The position numbers and the translations under genes were made by a program. 13,251 bases of DNA from an uncultured Oscillospiraceae bacterium (GTDB taxonomy: Bacteria; Bacillota; Clostridia; Oscillospirales; Oscillospiraceae): assembly GCA_934668295.1 (NCBI GenBank), contig CAKUND010000045.1, positions 1 to 13,251 of the forward strand. The letters run 5' to 3'. The notes beneath the pieces are model-generated. The model worked only from the letters and a program-made list of their open reading frames with translations, did no database searches and was not told the origin of the DNA. Below, piece after piece: positions 7,577-13,251 of the stretch (position 1 is the first letter of the stretch; each line of letters begins with the position of its first letter).

Positions 7577-8527
7577 TTATGCTTCCGCGTCGCGCGCAAG
7601 AAGCGCCGCGCCGATCATCCCGGCCTCGTTGCCGAGCACAGCAGGAACGAGCCTGCCGCGCGTGGCGTAGAAGCACTTTTTGCTGACCTTATCCTGCAGC
7701 GGGTCAAACAGGAACGGGCCTGCCGCGCTCAAGCCTCCGCCGAGGGCGAGGACCTCCGGGTCGAGGATATTATAGATCGACGCGCAGGCGGAGCTCAAAT
7801 GCTCGATATAGTCGCCGAAGACAGCTGTCGCGGCGGGGTCGCCCGCCTTGGCGCAGTCGGTGACGAGCTTGGGCGTGATCTTCGCCGGGTCGCTGCCGGT
7901 CTTCTCGGCCAGCATGCTCTCCGGGTGTGCCTGCATGGCGCGGCGGCCCTCCCGCGTGAGCGCGGATGCGGCGCAGTAGGCCTCCATGCAGCCGTGATTG
8001 CCGCAGGTGCAGGGCTCTCCGCCGTCGACCAGATACGCGTGGCCCAGCTCGACGCCGTGGTTCATGCCGCCGTTGAACATTTTGCCGTTCAGGATGATGC
8101 CGCCGCCGAGCCCCGTGCCGAGTGTCAGCAAAACGCCTGTTCTGCAGCCGACGAACGCGCCCCTATAGAGCTCGGCCAGCGCCGCGCCGTTGGCGTCGTT
8201 CGCAATATAGACCGGAATACCGGGAAACTGCTCCTGCAGAAGCTTCCGCAGGGGTACATCGTGAAAATCCAGATTGTGCGCGTCAAGGACCGTTTCGCCG
8301 CTCGCGTCGATGCTGCCGGGGACGACCGCGCCGAGAGAGCCCACGTCGGAAAGCGACGCGTTCTGCTCTGCCAGCAGGGAAAGAACCGCCGCGCGGATCT
8401 TTTTCGCCATATCCGCTGCCGTTGTGTGCGGGAAGGGGATGGATGCCTCCGCGGTCAGCTCCAGCGCTTCGTCCAGCAGGCCGAGCTTGACGTTGGTGCC
8501 GCCGATGTCAATGCCGATCTGATACAT
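7577..8527 (-). CDS. glk: ROK-family glucokinase
   Basis: The enzyme phosphorylates glucose with ATP to glucose 6-phosphate. The 316-residue protein begins with the phosphate-1 motif [10 protein letters not shown] (D7, G9, T11), has the catalytic aspartate D111 in [11 protein letters not shown], the [11 protein letters not shown] phosphate-2 motif (135-145), and the ROK zinc site ELGH ... [12 protein letters not shown] (E160, H163, C173, C175, C180). There is no N-terminal HTH, so it is a kinase rather than a NagC/Mlc-type repressor. GEDGG-like metal residues, the E160/H163 pair and the downstream pgi gene favour glucose as substrate; other hexoses or N-acetyl sugars cannot be excluded. A good AAGAGGAAA ribosome site precedes the ATG, and the amidohydrolase gene ends only 18 bp upstream, suggesting co-transcription. 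Confidence 0.93.
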   Translation of the reverse strand: MYQIGIDIGGTNVKLGLLDEALELTAEASIPFPHTTAADMAKKIRAAVLSLLAEQNASLSDVGSLGAVVPGSIDASGETVLDAHNLDFHDVPLRKLLQEQFPGIPVYIANDANGAALAELYRGAFVGCRTGVLLTLGTGLGGGIILNGKMFNGGMNHGVELGHAYLVDGGEPCTCGNHGCMEAYCAASALTREGRRAMQAHPESMLAEKTGSDPAKITPKLVTDCAKAGDPAATAVFGDYIEHLSSACASIYNILDPEVLALGGGLSAAGPFLFDPLQDKVSKKCFYATRGRLVPAVLGNEAGMIGAALLARDAEA

Positions 8528-8545
8528 GTGTGTTTCCTCTTTTCT

Positions 8546-9343
8546 TCAGTCTTCATCCTTCAGATTCAGTAATTTCATAAAATTCCCGTACAGGATCTTC
8601 TGCTTGTCTTCCTCGCCCAGACCGAGGCAGAGGAATCTGTCCAGCTCCTCCTTCGGGCTCCACATGGGAAAGTCCGTGCCGAAGATCAGCCGGTCGGGGC
8701 CGATTTTGTCGATAAAGCGCAGGACAAGCTCCCGATCGATCATACCGAGCGTGGAGGATGTGTCATACAGAACGTTCTCCGGCTGCAGATGCGCCAGCGA
8801 CCGCGGCCAGCTCCGCCAGCCGCCGAAGTGCGCGGCCACGGCCCGAAGCTCCGGCACGCGCCGCAGCAGATTCGTCAGCCGTTCGGGGGAAGAAAAATCG
8901 TACCGGTCGTCGCCCATATGGAACAGCACCGGAAGATCACGGCGGGCAATGGCCCTGTAGGTGTCGATGCCGCGCTCGTCGTCAATGGCGAGCTTCTGAA
9001 AATCCGGGTGGATCTTGATCCCGCGCAGGCCAAGCTCCAGCATGCGGTCAAGCTCCTCCTCCGCCCCGTCCATGCCGGGGTAGATCGTGCCGAAAGCGAC
9101 ATAGCCATCGTGGCCCCGGACAGCTTCGGCCAGAAACGTATTGGCATTCCGGACCTGACTGGCGTTCGTCGCGGAATTCGAGACGGCACAGCGGGTGATC
9201 CCCGCAAGAGCGTCCTCCGCGCACAGGCGCGGCATGTCGGCCTCGCGCTCAATGGAGACGCCGTAAAAGCTGCCGATGGAATGCGACGCCTTTTCCGCCA
9301 GCTTTTCCGGAAAAATATGCGCGTGGATGTCTGCGATCCTCAT
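8546..9343 (-). CDS. Amidohydrolase-family metal-dependent hydrolase (Amidohydro_2-like)
   Basis: This 265-residue TIM-barrel-type hydrolase shows the amidohydrolase pattern: ADIHAHIFP with metal ligands H7 and H9, LGLRGIKIHPDFQ (K110/H112), VLFHMGDD with H142, VAAHFGGW with H172, and IFGTDFPMWSP with metal-binding D224. This fits the Amidohydro_2 (PF04909) group, which includes hydrolases and decarboxylases such as ACMSD-like enzymes; the substrate cannot be read from the sequence. The start has AGAGGAG about 7 bp upstream. It is the first gene of a probable minus-strand operon with glucokinase (18 bp gap) and phosphoglucose isomerase, but no clear metabolic link to sugar phosphorylation is visible. 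Confidence 0.87.
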   Translation of the reverse strand: MRIADIHAHIFPEKLAEKASHSIGSFYGVSIEREADMPRLCAEDALAGITRCAVSNSATNASQVRNANTFLAEAVRGHDGYVAFGTIYPGMDGAEEELDRMLELGLRGIKIHPDFQKLAIDDERGIDTYRAIARRDLPVLFHMGDDRYDFSSPERLTNLLRRVPELRAVAAHFGGWRSWPRSLAHLQPENVLYDTSSTLGMIDRELVLRFIDKIGPDRLIFGTDFPMWSPKEELDRFLCLGLGEEDKQKILYGNFMKLLNLKDED

Positions 9344-9414
9344 TGGAAACTCCTCTTTTATTCTGTACGGAGATATGTCCGGTATGCGGAGCCGGAATTT
9401 CCGTTTTCAATCAA

Positions 9415-9443
9415 AGTTTATCACACTTTTTTCCTGCATACAA
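9415..9443 (-). promoter_or_regulatory. Possible promoter for the amidohydrolase-glk-pgi unit
   Basis: On the minus strand TTGTAT (9443-9438) and TAAACT (9420-9415) are separated by 17 bp, and the -10 is preceded by TGA, an extended -10 (TGn) arrangement. The predicted start would leave a leader of about 65 bases before the amidohydrolase ATG. Both hexamers are imperfect. Confidence 0.35.
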
Positions 9444-9450
9444 GTAGCAG

Positions 9451-9479
9451 AAAAACCGGAATCCGCATGGAATCCCGGT
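9451..9479 (-). terminator. Intrinsic terminator of the metal transporter operon
   Basis: On the minus strand ACCGGGATTCC, loop ATGC and GGATTCCGGT fold into a 10-bp stem with one bulged T and one G-T wobble, followed by a run of T (complement of 9451-9455). It lies 18 bases after the permease stop codon and separates the transporter from the amidohydrolase promoter. Confidence 0.75.
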
Positions 9480-9496
9480 AAATTTTTGTCGCTTTC

Positions 9497-10336
9497 TCAG
9501 GCGGCGCGGCTGCGCAGGGCAAAGGACACGGCGAAGTACACCGCCAGCAGCAGTGCGATCGTCGCGCCGGCCGAGCAGCCGAGCCAGTATGCTGCGCACA
9601 GCCCCAGAAGCCCGCACAAAAGCGCGGACAGGACAGACAGCAGATGATACTGCCGCAGATTCCGCGCCAGATTGCGCGAGGCCGCCGCCGGAAGCACGAG
9701 CAGGGAGTTGATGACCATCAAACCGACCCAGCTCATCGCCAGCGTCACGACAATAGCGATCGCGACGGTAAAGAGCGTTTCATTGCGCTTTGTCGCAATG
9801 CCGCGCGAGGAGGCCAGCTGCGGGTGGACCGCCGTCAGCACCAGATGATTCGCCCCGAATATCCACAGCAGCACGACCGCCAGCAGAACCAGCGCCAGCA
9901 GCCCGATCTCCTGCGGGGAGACAGACAGGATATCGCCGATGAGATAGCGGTTGAATTTTGTAAAGCTCCGCCCGCCGAGCGTGACGATAAAAATGCCCAG
10001 CGCGACAGCCGTGGAGGAAAAGACGCCGATGATGGTGTCCGCCGACTGGCTCGTCCGGCTGCGGACGAAGGAGAACAGCAGCGCAAACAGGACTGACAGT
10101 CCGACCGCGAAATAGATCGGCTGCACCGCGCCGCAGAGCACGCCGATGGCGATGCCCGTAAAGCCGGAATGGCCCAGCGCGTCGGAGAAAAAGCTCATTT
10201 TTCCCGTCACGATCATCGTGGACAGAAGCCCAAACAGCGGCCCCAGCAGCAAAACTGCCAGCAGCGCGTTTTTCATGAAGTCCATTTCGAACATGCGGAT
10301 ACCGAGCGCATTCAAAAACGCATACCAGACGCTCAT
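9497..10336 (-). CDS. znuB: Zinc/manganese ABC transporter permease (ZnuB/MntB/TroC type)
   Basis: This 279-residue integral membrane protein is the channel of a high-affinity zinc/manganese-type importer of the ABC-3 family. Roughly eight hydrophobic segments are visible. Family marks include an N-terminal MIVTGKMSFFSDALGHSGFTGIAIG, the SADTIIGVFSSTAVALGI loop that contacts the ATPase, RYLIGDILSVS, and MSWVGLMVINSLLVLPAAASRNLARNL in the C-terminal half. Its ATG overlaps the ATPase stop by 4 bp (ATGA at 10333-10336), so the two are translationally coupled. It is the last gene of the operon and is followed by a terminator. Zinc is the more likely substrate by partner similarity, but manganese or iron cannot be ruled out. 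Confidence 0.92.
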   Translation of the reverse strand: MSVWYAFLNALGIRMFEMDFMKNALLAVLLLGPLFGLLSTMIVTGKMSFFSDALGHSGFTGIAIGVLCGAVQPIYFAVGLSVLFALLFSFVRSRTSQSADTIIGVFSSTAVALGIFIVTLGGRSFTKFNRYLIGDILSVSPQEIGLLALVLLAVVLLWIFGANHLVLTAVHPQLASSRGIATKRNETLFTVAIAIVVTLAMSWVGLMVINSLLVLPAAASRNLARNLRQYHLLSVLSALLCGLLGLCAAYWLGCSAGATIALLLAVYFAVSFALRSRAA

Positions 10337-11094
10337 GCCTGTGCGCCTCCTCCCATGTGGAATGCCTGTGCGAATTCCTCTGAGTTCAAAACATCCAGCG
10401 GCGTGCCACGCCGGAGGATCTTTCCCTGCAGGAGCACCACCTGATCGCAGTATTGCTCGAGCATGGTAAAGTCGTGCGTCGTCATGAGGATCGACAGGTC
10501 GAATTTTTTCCGGATCTCGTCGAGCATGTCCATAAGCAGGCTCATGCCCTCGACATCCACGCCGGAAAGCGGCTCGTCGAGAATGAGAATATTCGGCATG
10601 GGCTCAAGCGCCAGCGCCAGAAGCACGCGCTGCAGCTCGCCGCCCGAAAGCGTGCCGATGCGCTTGTCGATGAGCGCCTCGCCGTGCACGTTCGCGAGGC
10701 AGTCCAGCACCTTTTCCCGCATGGCCTTCGTCGGGCGCAGGAACGCAGGGCGTTTAAAAATGCAGCAGGTAAAAAGATCCATCACGCTCACGGGGTCGCC
10801 GCGGTCGAAGGCCGGGCTCTGCGGCACATAGCCGATGCGGAGCTTCGCCTCCTTGCCGGAGGCCTCGTGGAAGGTGATCTTCCCCTCATATTCCCGCTGG
10901 CCCAGAATGGCGCGGATGAGCGTGGACTTGCCCGCCCCGTTCGGGCCGATGAGCGCGACCATCTGGCCGCAGTGCATGTGCAGGTCGATATTATCCAGGA
11001 TCGTCTCGCCGCCGATACGGACGGACAGATGCTCGATTTTCAGACAGCAGGCGTGTTCGCAGTCGCCTGTGTGCGGATGCAGATGTGGGATCAT
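10333..11094 (-). CDS. znuC: Zinc/manganese ABC transporter ATPase with His/Cys-rich N-terminus
   Basis: This 253-residue nucleotide-binding subunit powers the importer at the inner face of the membrane. It has Walker A GPNGAGKST (50-58), Q-loop Q92, signature LSGGE (149-153), Walker B ILILDEP (169-175) and H-loop H207. The core domain starts about residue 17 (CLKIEHLSVRIGG). Before it lies an extension containing H4, H6, H8, C12, H14, C16 and C17, which looks suited to metal binding. The start is well supported: GGGAGGC (11101-11107 on the opposite strand) sits 6 bp before the ATG, which overlaps the stop of the binding protein gene by 4 bp. A role of the extension in metal sensing or metal-dependent ATPase control is inference. 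Confidence 0.94.
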   Translation of the reverse strand: MIPHLHPHTGDCEHACCLKIEHLSVRIGGETILDNIDLHMHCGQMVALIGPNGAGKSTLIRAILGQREYEGKITFHEASGKEAKLRIGYVPQSPAFDRGDPVSVMDLFTCCIFKRPAFLRPTKAMREKVLDCLANVHGEALIDKRIGTLSGGELQRVLLALALEPMPNILILDEPLSGVDVEGMSLLMDMLDEIRKKFDLSILMTTHDFTMLEQYCDQVVLLQGKILRRGTPLDVLNSEEFAQAFHMGGGAQA

Positions 11095-11960
11095 GAAAGC
11101 GCCTCCCGGATGGTGTCGATGTTGTGATAAATGGCGTCCGTGCAGCCCGCCGCGCCGCCGTCCATGCCCATTGTGAGCGCAAACAGCCCGGCACCGGTCT
11201 GCTTTGCGACAGTCTCGGCGGTCTGCCGTTCGCCGTTTTCCTCGCAGAAGACAGCGGGGATGCTCTCGTCCTCCACCAGCCGGATGACGGATTCGATCTC
11301 CTTCGCGGACGGCTCGCTGCCCTCCTCGATCTCCATCGCGGCGGCGATCGTAAGGCCGAATGCGCGGGCAAAATAGGAAAAGCCGTCGTGGAACGTCACA
11401 AGCTCACGGCAGGAGAGGCTTTTCAGCGCGTCCGCGCCATAGGTCTGCGCAGCCTCATATTCCGCCGTGACGGCAGCCAGGTTCTGCTCAATTGCGGCCT
11501 GCTTCTCCGGATACAGCGCCGAAAGCCCGGCGGCGATATTTCTGCACATTAGAATACAGTTCGCGGGGTCGAGCCAGATATGCGGGTCTTCGCCGTCCTC
11601 GCCGGGGAGCGTTTCGACACCACTTGATGCCGTGATGGTGTGCTTTGCCGTGCGCAGAGCGTCGGCCATAAAGTCCTCCAGCCCGAGGCCGTTCAGCACG
11701 ACCACGTCGGCCTGCCCGATCTTTTCCATCTGCGAAACCGTCAGTGTATAGTCATGCAGGCACGAGACGCTTTCCGTCACGACCAGCCCGCAGTTCAGGC
11801 CCGTGCCCGCCAGCAGCGCCGCCGTCATGGCCCGCACCGGCGCGGTGGACGCCAGCACGTCACAGCGCTCCGTCTCCCGCGCCGCGCAGCCGGAGAGCGG
11901 CATGCTCAGCATGACCAGCGCCAGAAGCGCGGCAAAAAGCCGGTTTTTCCGATCTATCAT
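11091..11960 (-). CDS. znuA: Metal ABC transporter substrate-binding lipoprotein (ZnuA/AdcA family)
   Basis: This 289-residue protein captures the metal outside the cell. It has a lipoprotein signal peptide (basic MIDRKNR, hydrophobic core, lipobox LSGC with C25). Likely metal ligands by alignment of motifs are H69 (CLHDYTLT), H127 (DPHIWLDP), H191 (TFHDGFSYFARAFG) and E240 (FCEENGER), with the C-terminal YHNIDTIREAL typical of cluster A-I binding proteins. The usual histidine-rich loop of zinc binders is absent; only a short acidic GEDGED precedes H127. Eight cysteines besides C25 (33, 57, 67, 135, 139, 184, 239, 273) are unusual for an exported protein. Two flank putative ligands (C67, C239). 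It is the first gene of the operon and overlaps the ATPase start by ATGA. The ribosome site (GAAGGGA) is modest. Zinc is favoured, manganese possible. Confidence 0.92.
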   Translation of the reverse strand: MIDRKNRLFAALLALVMLSMPLSGCAARETERCDVLASTAPVRAMTAALLAGTGLNCGLVVTESVSCLHDYTLTVSQMEKIGQADVVVLNGLGLEDFMADALRTAKHTITASSGVETLPGEDGEDPHIWLDPANCILMCRNIAAGLSALYPEKQAAIEQNLAAVTAEYEAAQTYGADALKSLSCRELVTFHDGFSYFARAFGLTIAAAMEIEEGSEPSAKEIESVIRLVEDESIPAVFCEENGERQTAETVAKQTGAGLFALTMGMDGGAAGCTDAIYHNIDTIREALS

Positions 11961-11994
11961 GATATATAGTTCCCTTCAAAATTGCTTTGCTTTT

Positions 11995-12000
11995 ATTATA
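11995..12000 (-). promoter_or_regulatory. Putative -10 box of the metal importer operon
   Basis: TATAAT on the minus strand lies 34 bases before the lipoprotein ATG and would give a leader of about 28 bases. The -35 position at 17 bp spacing reads GACGGA, a poor match. A consensus TTGACA (minus strand 12013-12008) lies only 7 bp from the -10, too close to act as its -35. The promoter may need an activator or be weak. Confidence 0.4.
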
Positions 12001-12070
12001 GCGAAGCTGTCAAGTGATCCGTCCGTTTTCCTTTTTATTGCCTCTTATCCGTTTTTGTGCAGAGTGACGA

Positions 12071-12082
12071 GGACAATTGTCC
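12071..12082. promoter_or_regulatory. Central palindrome, candidate operator
   Basis: GGACAATTGTCC is a perfect 12-bp inverted repeat in the middle of the divergent region, about 70 bp from each predicted -10 box. Its position fits a regulator acting on one or both promoters; the regulator is not identifiable. Confidence 0.35.
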
Positions 12083-12122
12083 GCACGGCGTGAATTTTTT
12101 TCAAAAAACAAGCAATTAGGGC

Positions 12123-12151
12123 TTGCTTTCTACGCTTTACTTCGCTATAAT
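12123..12151 (+). promoter_or_regulatory. Sigma-70-type promoter of the LivJ-like gene
   Basis: TTGCTT (12123-12128), a 17-bp spacer and a consensus TATAAT (12146-12151). The T7/A6 tract at 12095-12108 falls where an UP element would be. Transcription would begin near 12158 and give a leader of about 54 bases that includes a 10-bp palindrome GTTCATGAAC (12163-12172). Confidence 0.65.
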
Positions 12152-12211
12152 GTCGACTATAAGTTCATGAACACTTGTCTATTGTGCATGGACAGAAGGA
12201 GGAAAAATTCT

Positions 12212-13251
12212 ATGAAAAAGATCATCGCTCTGCTTCTGGCTGCCGTCATGGTCATGTGCCTGTTCGCAGGCTGCGCGTCCAGCGGCTCCAAGGTCATCAA
12301 AATCGGCGTCTTTGAGCCGCAGTCCGGCGACAACGGCGCGGGCGGCAAGCAGGAGGTTCTGGGCATCCAGTACGCCAACTCCGTCAAGCCGACCGTCACC
12401 ATCAATGGGGAAGAATACAAGATCGAGCTCGACATCCAGGACAACCAGTCCTCGACCGACAAGGCCGTCTCCGCGGCCCAACAGCTGGTCGCCGACAAGG
12501 TCTCCGTCGTCCTCGGCTCCTACGGCTCCGGCGTCTCCATCGCCGCCGGCACCTACTTCGCAAACGCCAAGATCCCGGCCATCGGCTGCTCCTGCACCAA
12601 CGCGGCTGTCACCGCCGGCAACGATTATTATTTCCGCGTCTGCTTCCTCGATCCGTTCCAGGGCTCCGTCATGGCTTCGTTCGCTATGGATGAGTTCGGC
12701 GCCAAGAAGGCCTACGTCCTGTCGATGCTCGGCGACGACTACACCGTCGGTCTTGCAAAGAACTTCGTCATTGCCTTTGAAGCCGCAGGCGGCGAGATCG
12801 TAGCCGACGAGACCTTCGTCGAGGGCACGGCGGACTTCTCCGCGTACCTCAACAACGCCGTCTCCGGCGGCGCGGACGTCATCTTCGCTCCGTCCGCAAT
12901 TGCCTACGCCCCGCAGATCATCGAGCAGGCCTCTGCCCTCGGCATCAGCCTCCCCATCCTCGGCGGCGATACGTGGGAAAACTCCGCGATCTCCGACGCG
13001 CAGAACGGCACCGACATGCAGGTCTTCGTCTCCACGTTCTTTGACGAGAATGACGAGTCCGGTCTGGCAAAGGAATTCGTCACCGGCTACAAGGCATGGC
13101 TGAACGGCAATTCCCAGAACCTCACCAACAACGGCGGCAACGACGTTGTCGCGGCGGTCTCCGCGCTCGGCTATGACGCGTATATGGCTGCGGTCGCGGC
13201 CATCGAAAAGGCCCAGTCCACCGACGGCACCGCCATCCGCGACGCGCTGGC
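12212..13251 (+). CDS. livJ: Branched-chain amino acid-type ABC transporter substrate-binding lipoprotein (3' end beyond window)
   Basis: The frame is open from ATG 12212 to the window end (346 codons). A lipoprotein signal peptide is clear: MKKIIALLL, hydrophobic core, lipobox FAGC with C21. The mature part resembles Peripla_BP_6 (LivJ/LivK) proteins: KIGVFEPQSGDNGAGGKQEVLGIQ near the N-terminus, DNQSSTDKAVSAAQQLVADKVSVVLGSYGSGV, then a KIPAIGCSCTN segment, with GGADVIFAPSAIAYAPQIIEQASALGISLPILGGD later. Such proteins bind Leu/Ile/Val or other small amides, so the ligand is uncertain; permease and ATPase genes should follow outside the window. The ribosome site AAGGAGG (12196-12202) is strong and 9 bp away. 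In-frame ATGs at 12167 and 12188 lie in the leader and lack such a site. Almost exclusively C-ending codons suggest high expression. Confidence 0.93.
   Translation, partial: MKKIIALLLAAVMVMCLFAGCASSGSKVIKIGVFEPQSGDNGAGGKQEVLGIQYANSVKPTVTINGEEYKIELDIQDNQSSTDKAVSAAQQLVADKVSVVLGSYGSGVSIAAGTYFANAKIPAIGCSCTNAAVTAGNDYYFRVCFLDPFQGSVMASFAMDEFGAKKAYVLSMLGDDYTVGLAKNFVIAFEAAGGEIVADETFVEGTADFSAYLNNAVSGGADVIFAPSAIAYAPQIIEQASALGISLPILGGDTWENSAISDAQNGTDMQVFVSTFFDENDESGLAKEFVTGYKAWLNGNSQNLTNNGGNDVVAAVSALGYDAYMAAVAAIEKAQSTDGTAIRDAL

Larger units (their letters stand above)
11961..12211. promoter_or_regulatory. Divergent control region between metal importer and amino-acid-type binding protein
   Basis: No gene is supported in these 251 bp. 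It is AT-richer than its surroundings. It contains two copies of the 12-mer CTTCGCTATAAT facing away from each other: minus strand at 12006-11995, plus strand at 12140-12151. Each supplies a TATAAT -10 box. It also contains AATTGCTT (11980-11987) and its reverse complement AAGCAATT (12110-12117), and a T7/A6 tract (12095-12108). The central perfect palindrome GGACAATTGTCC is annotated separately. No match to a consensus Zur or AdcR box is evident. Confidence 0.6.

Noticed and set aside
7525..7599. 25-residue N-terminal extension of PGI
   Set aside because: It would run through the AAAAGGAG ribosome site and is not PGI-like.
7799..8572. 257-codon plus-strand frame opposite glucokinase
   Set aside because: Antisense shadow of the ROK gene with low-complexity composition.
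10453..11127. 224-codon plus-strand frame opposite the metal ATPase
   Set aside because: Antisense to intact Walker A, signature and Walker B motifs; no independent evidence.
12008..12013. Consensus TTGACA on the minus strand as -35 of the metal importer promoter
   Set aside because: It is only 7 bp from the TATAAT, and at 16-18 bp spacing the sequence (GCAAAG region) does not resemble a -10 box.

Overview
The window looks like chromosomal DNA from a GC-rich gut Firmicute, probably an Oscillospiraceae/Ruminococcaceae-type Clostridium relative. This is inferred from AGGAGG-type ribosome binding sites, strongly G/C-ending codons, a short Bacillus-type phosphoglucose isomerase, a ROK glucokinase, an EF2568-type cysteine desulfurase paired with a DUF3343 protein, and lipoprotein-type binding proteins. 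Nothing in it looks like a phage, transposon, CRISPR array or RNA gene.

Layout. (1) Bases 1-2480 (+) are the last ~825 codons of uvrA (nucleotide excision repair). (2) 2578-3634 (+) is a two-gene unit: a small membrane-anchored XRE-type DNA-binding protein and, 13 bp later with a TTG start, a PrsW-family intramembrane protease. A perfect 20-bp hairpin follows. (3) 3737-5106 (+) is an aminotransferase class V/cysteine desulfurase-like enzyme overlapping by ATGA with a DUF3343 putative sulfur/selenium carrier. Its probable promoter sits partly inside the hairpin of the preceding unit. (4) 5119-6174 (-) is mutY, convergent with unit 3. A 7-bp hairpin uses the stop codons of both genes as its ends. 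(5) 6238-9343 (-) is amidohydrolase, ROK glucokinase, phosphoglucose isomerase, closed by a strong terminator in front of mutY. (6) 9497-11960 (-) is a zinc/manganese ABC importer (binding lipoprotein, ATPase, permease, translationally coupled by 4-bp overlaps), closed by a terminator. (7) A 251-bp divergent regulatory region leads to 12212-13251 (+), a branched-chain amino acid-type ABC binding lipoprotein that runs off the window.

Functionally this is mostly core metabolism, repair and transport: glucose is phosphorylated and isomerised by the glk-pgi pair, UvrA and MutY protect DNA, and the importers bring in metal and probably amino acids. The least ordinary parts are the membrane-anchored XRE/PrsW pair (a candidate regulated-proteolysis switch), the desulfurase/DUF3343 pair, the His/Cys-rich N-terminal extension of the metal ATPase, and the divergent control region with a shared 12-mer and several palindromes.
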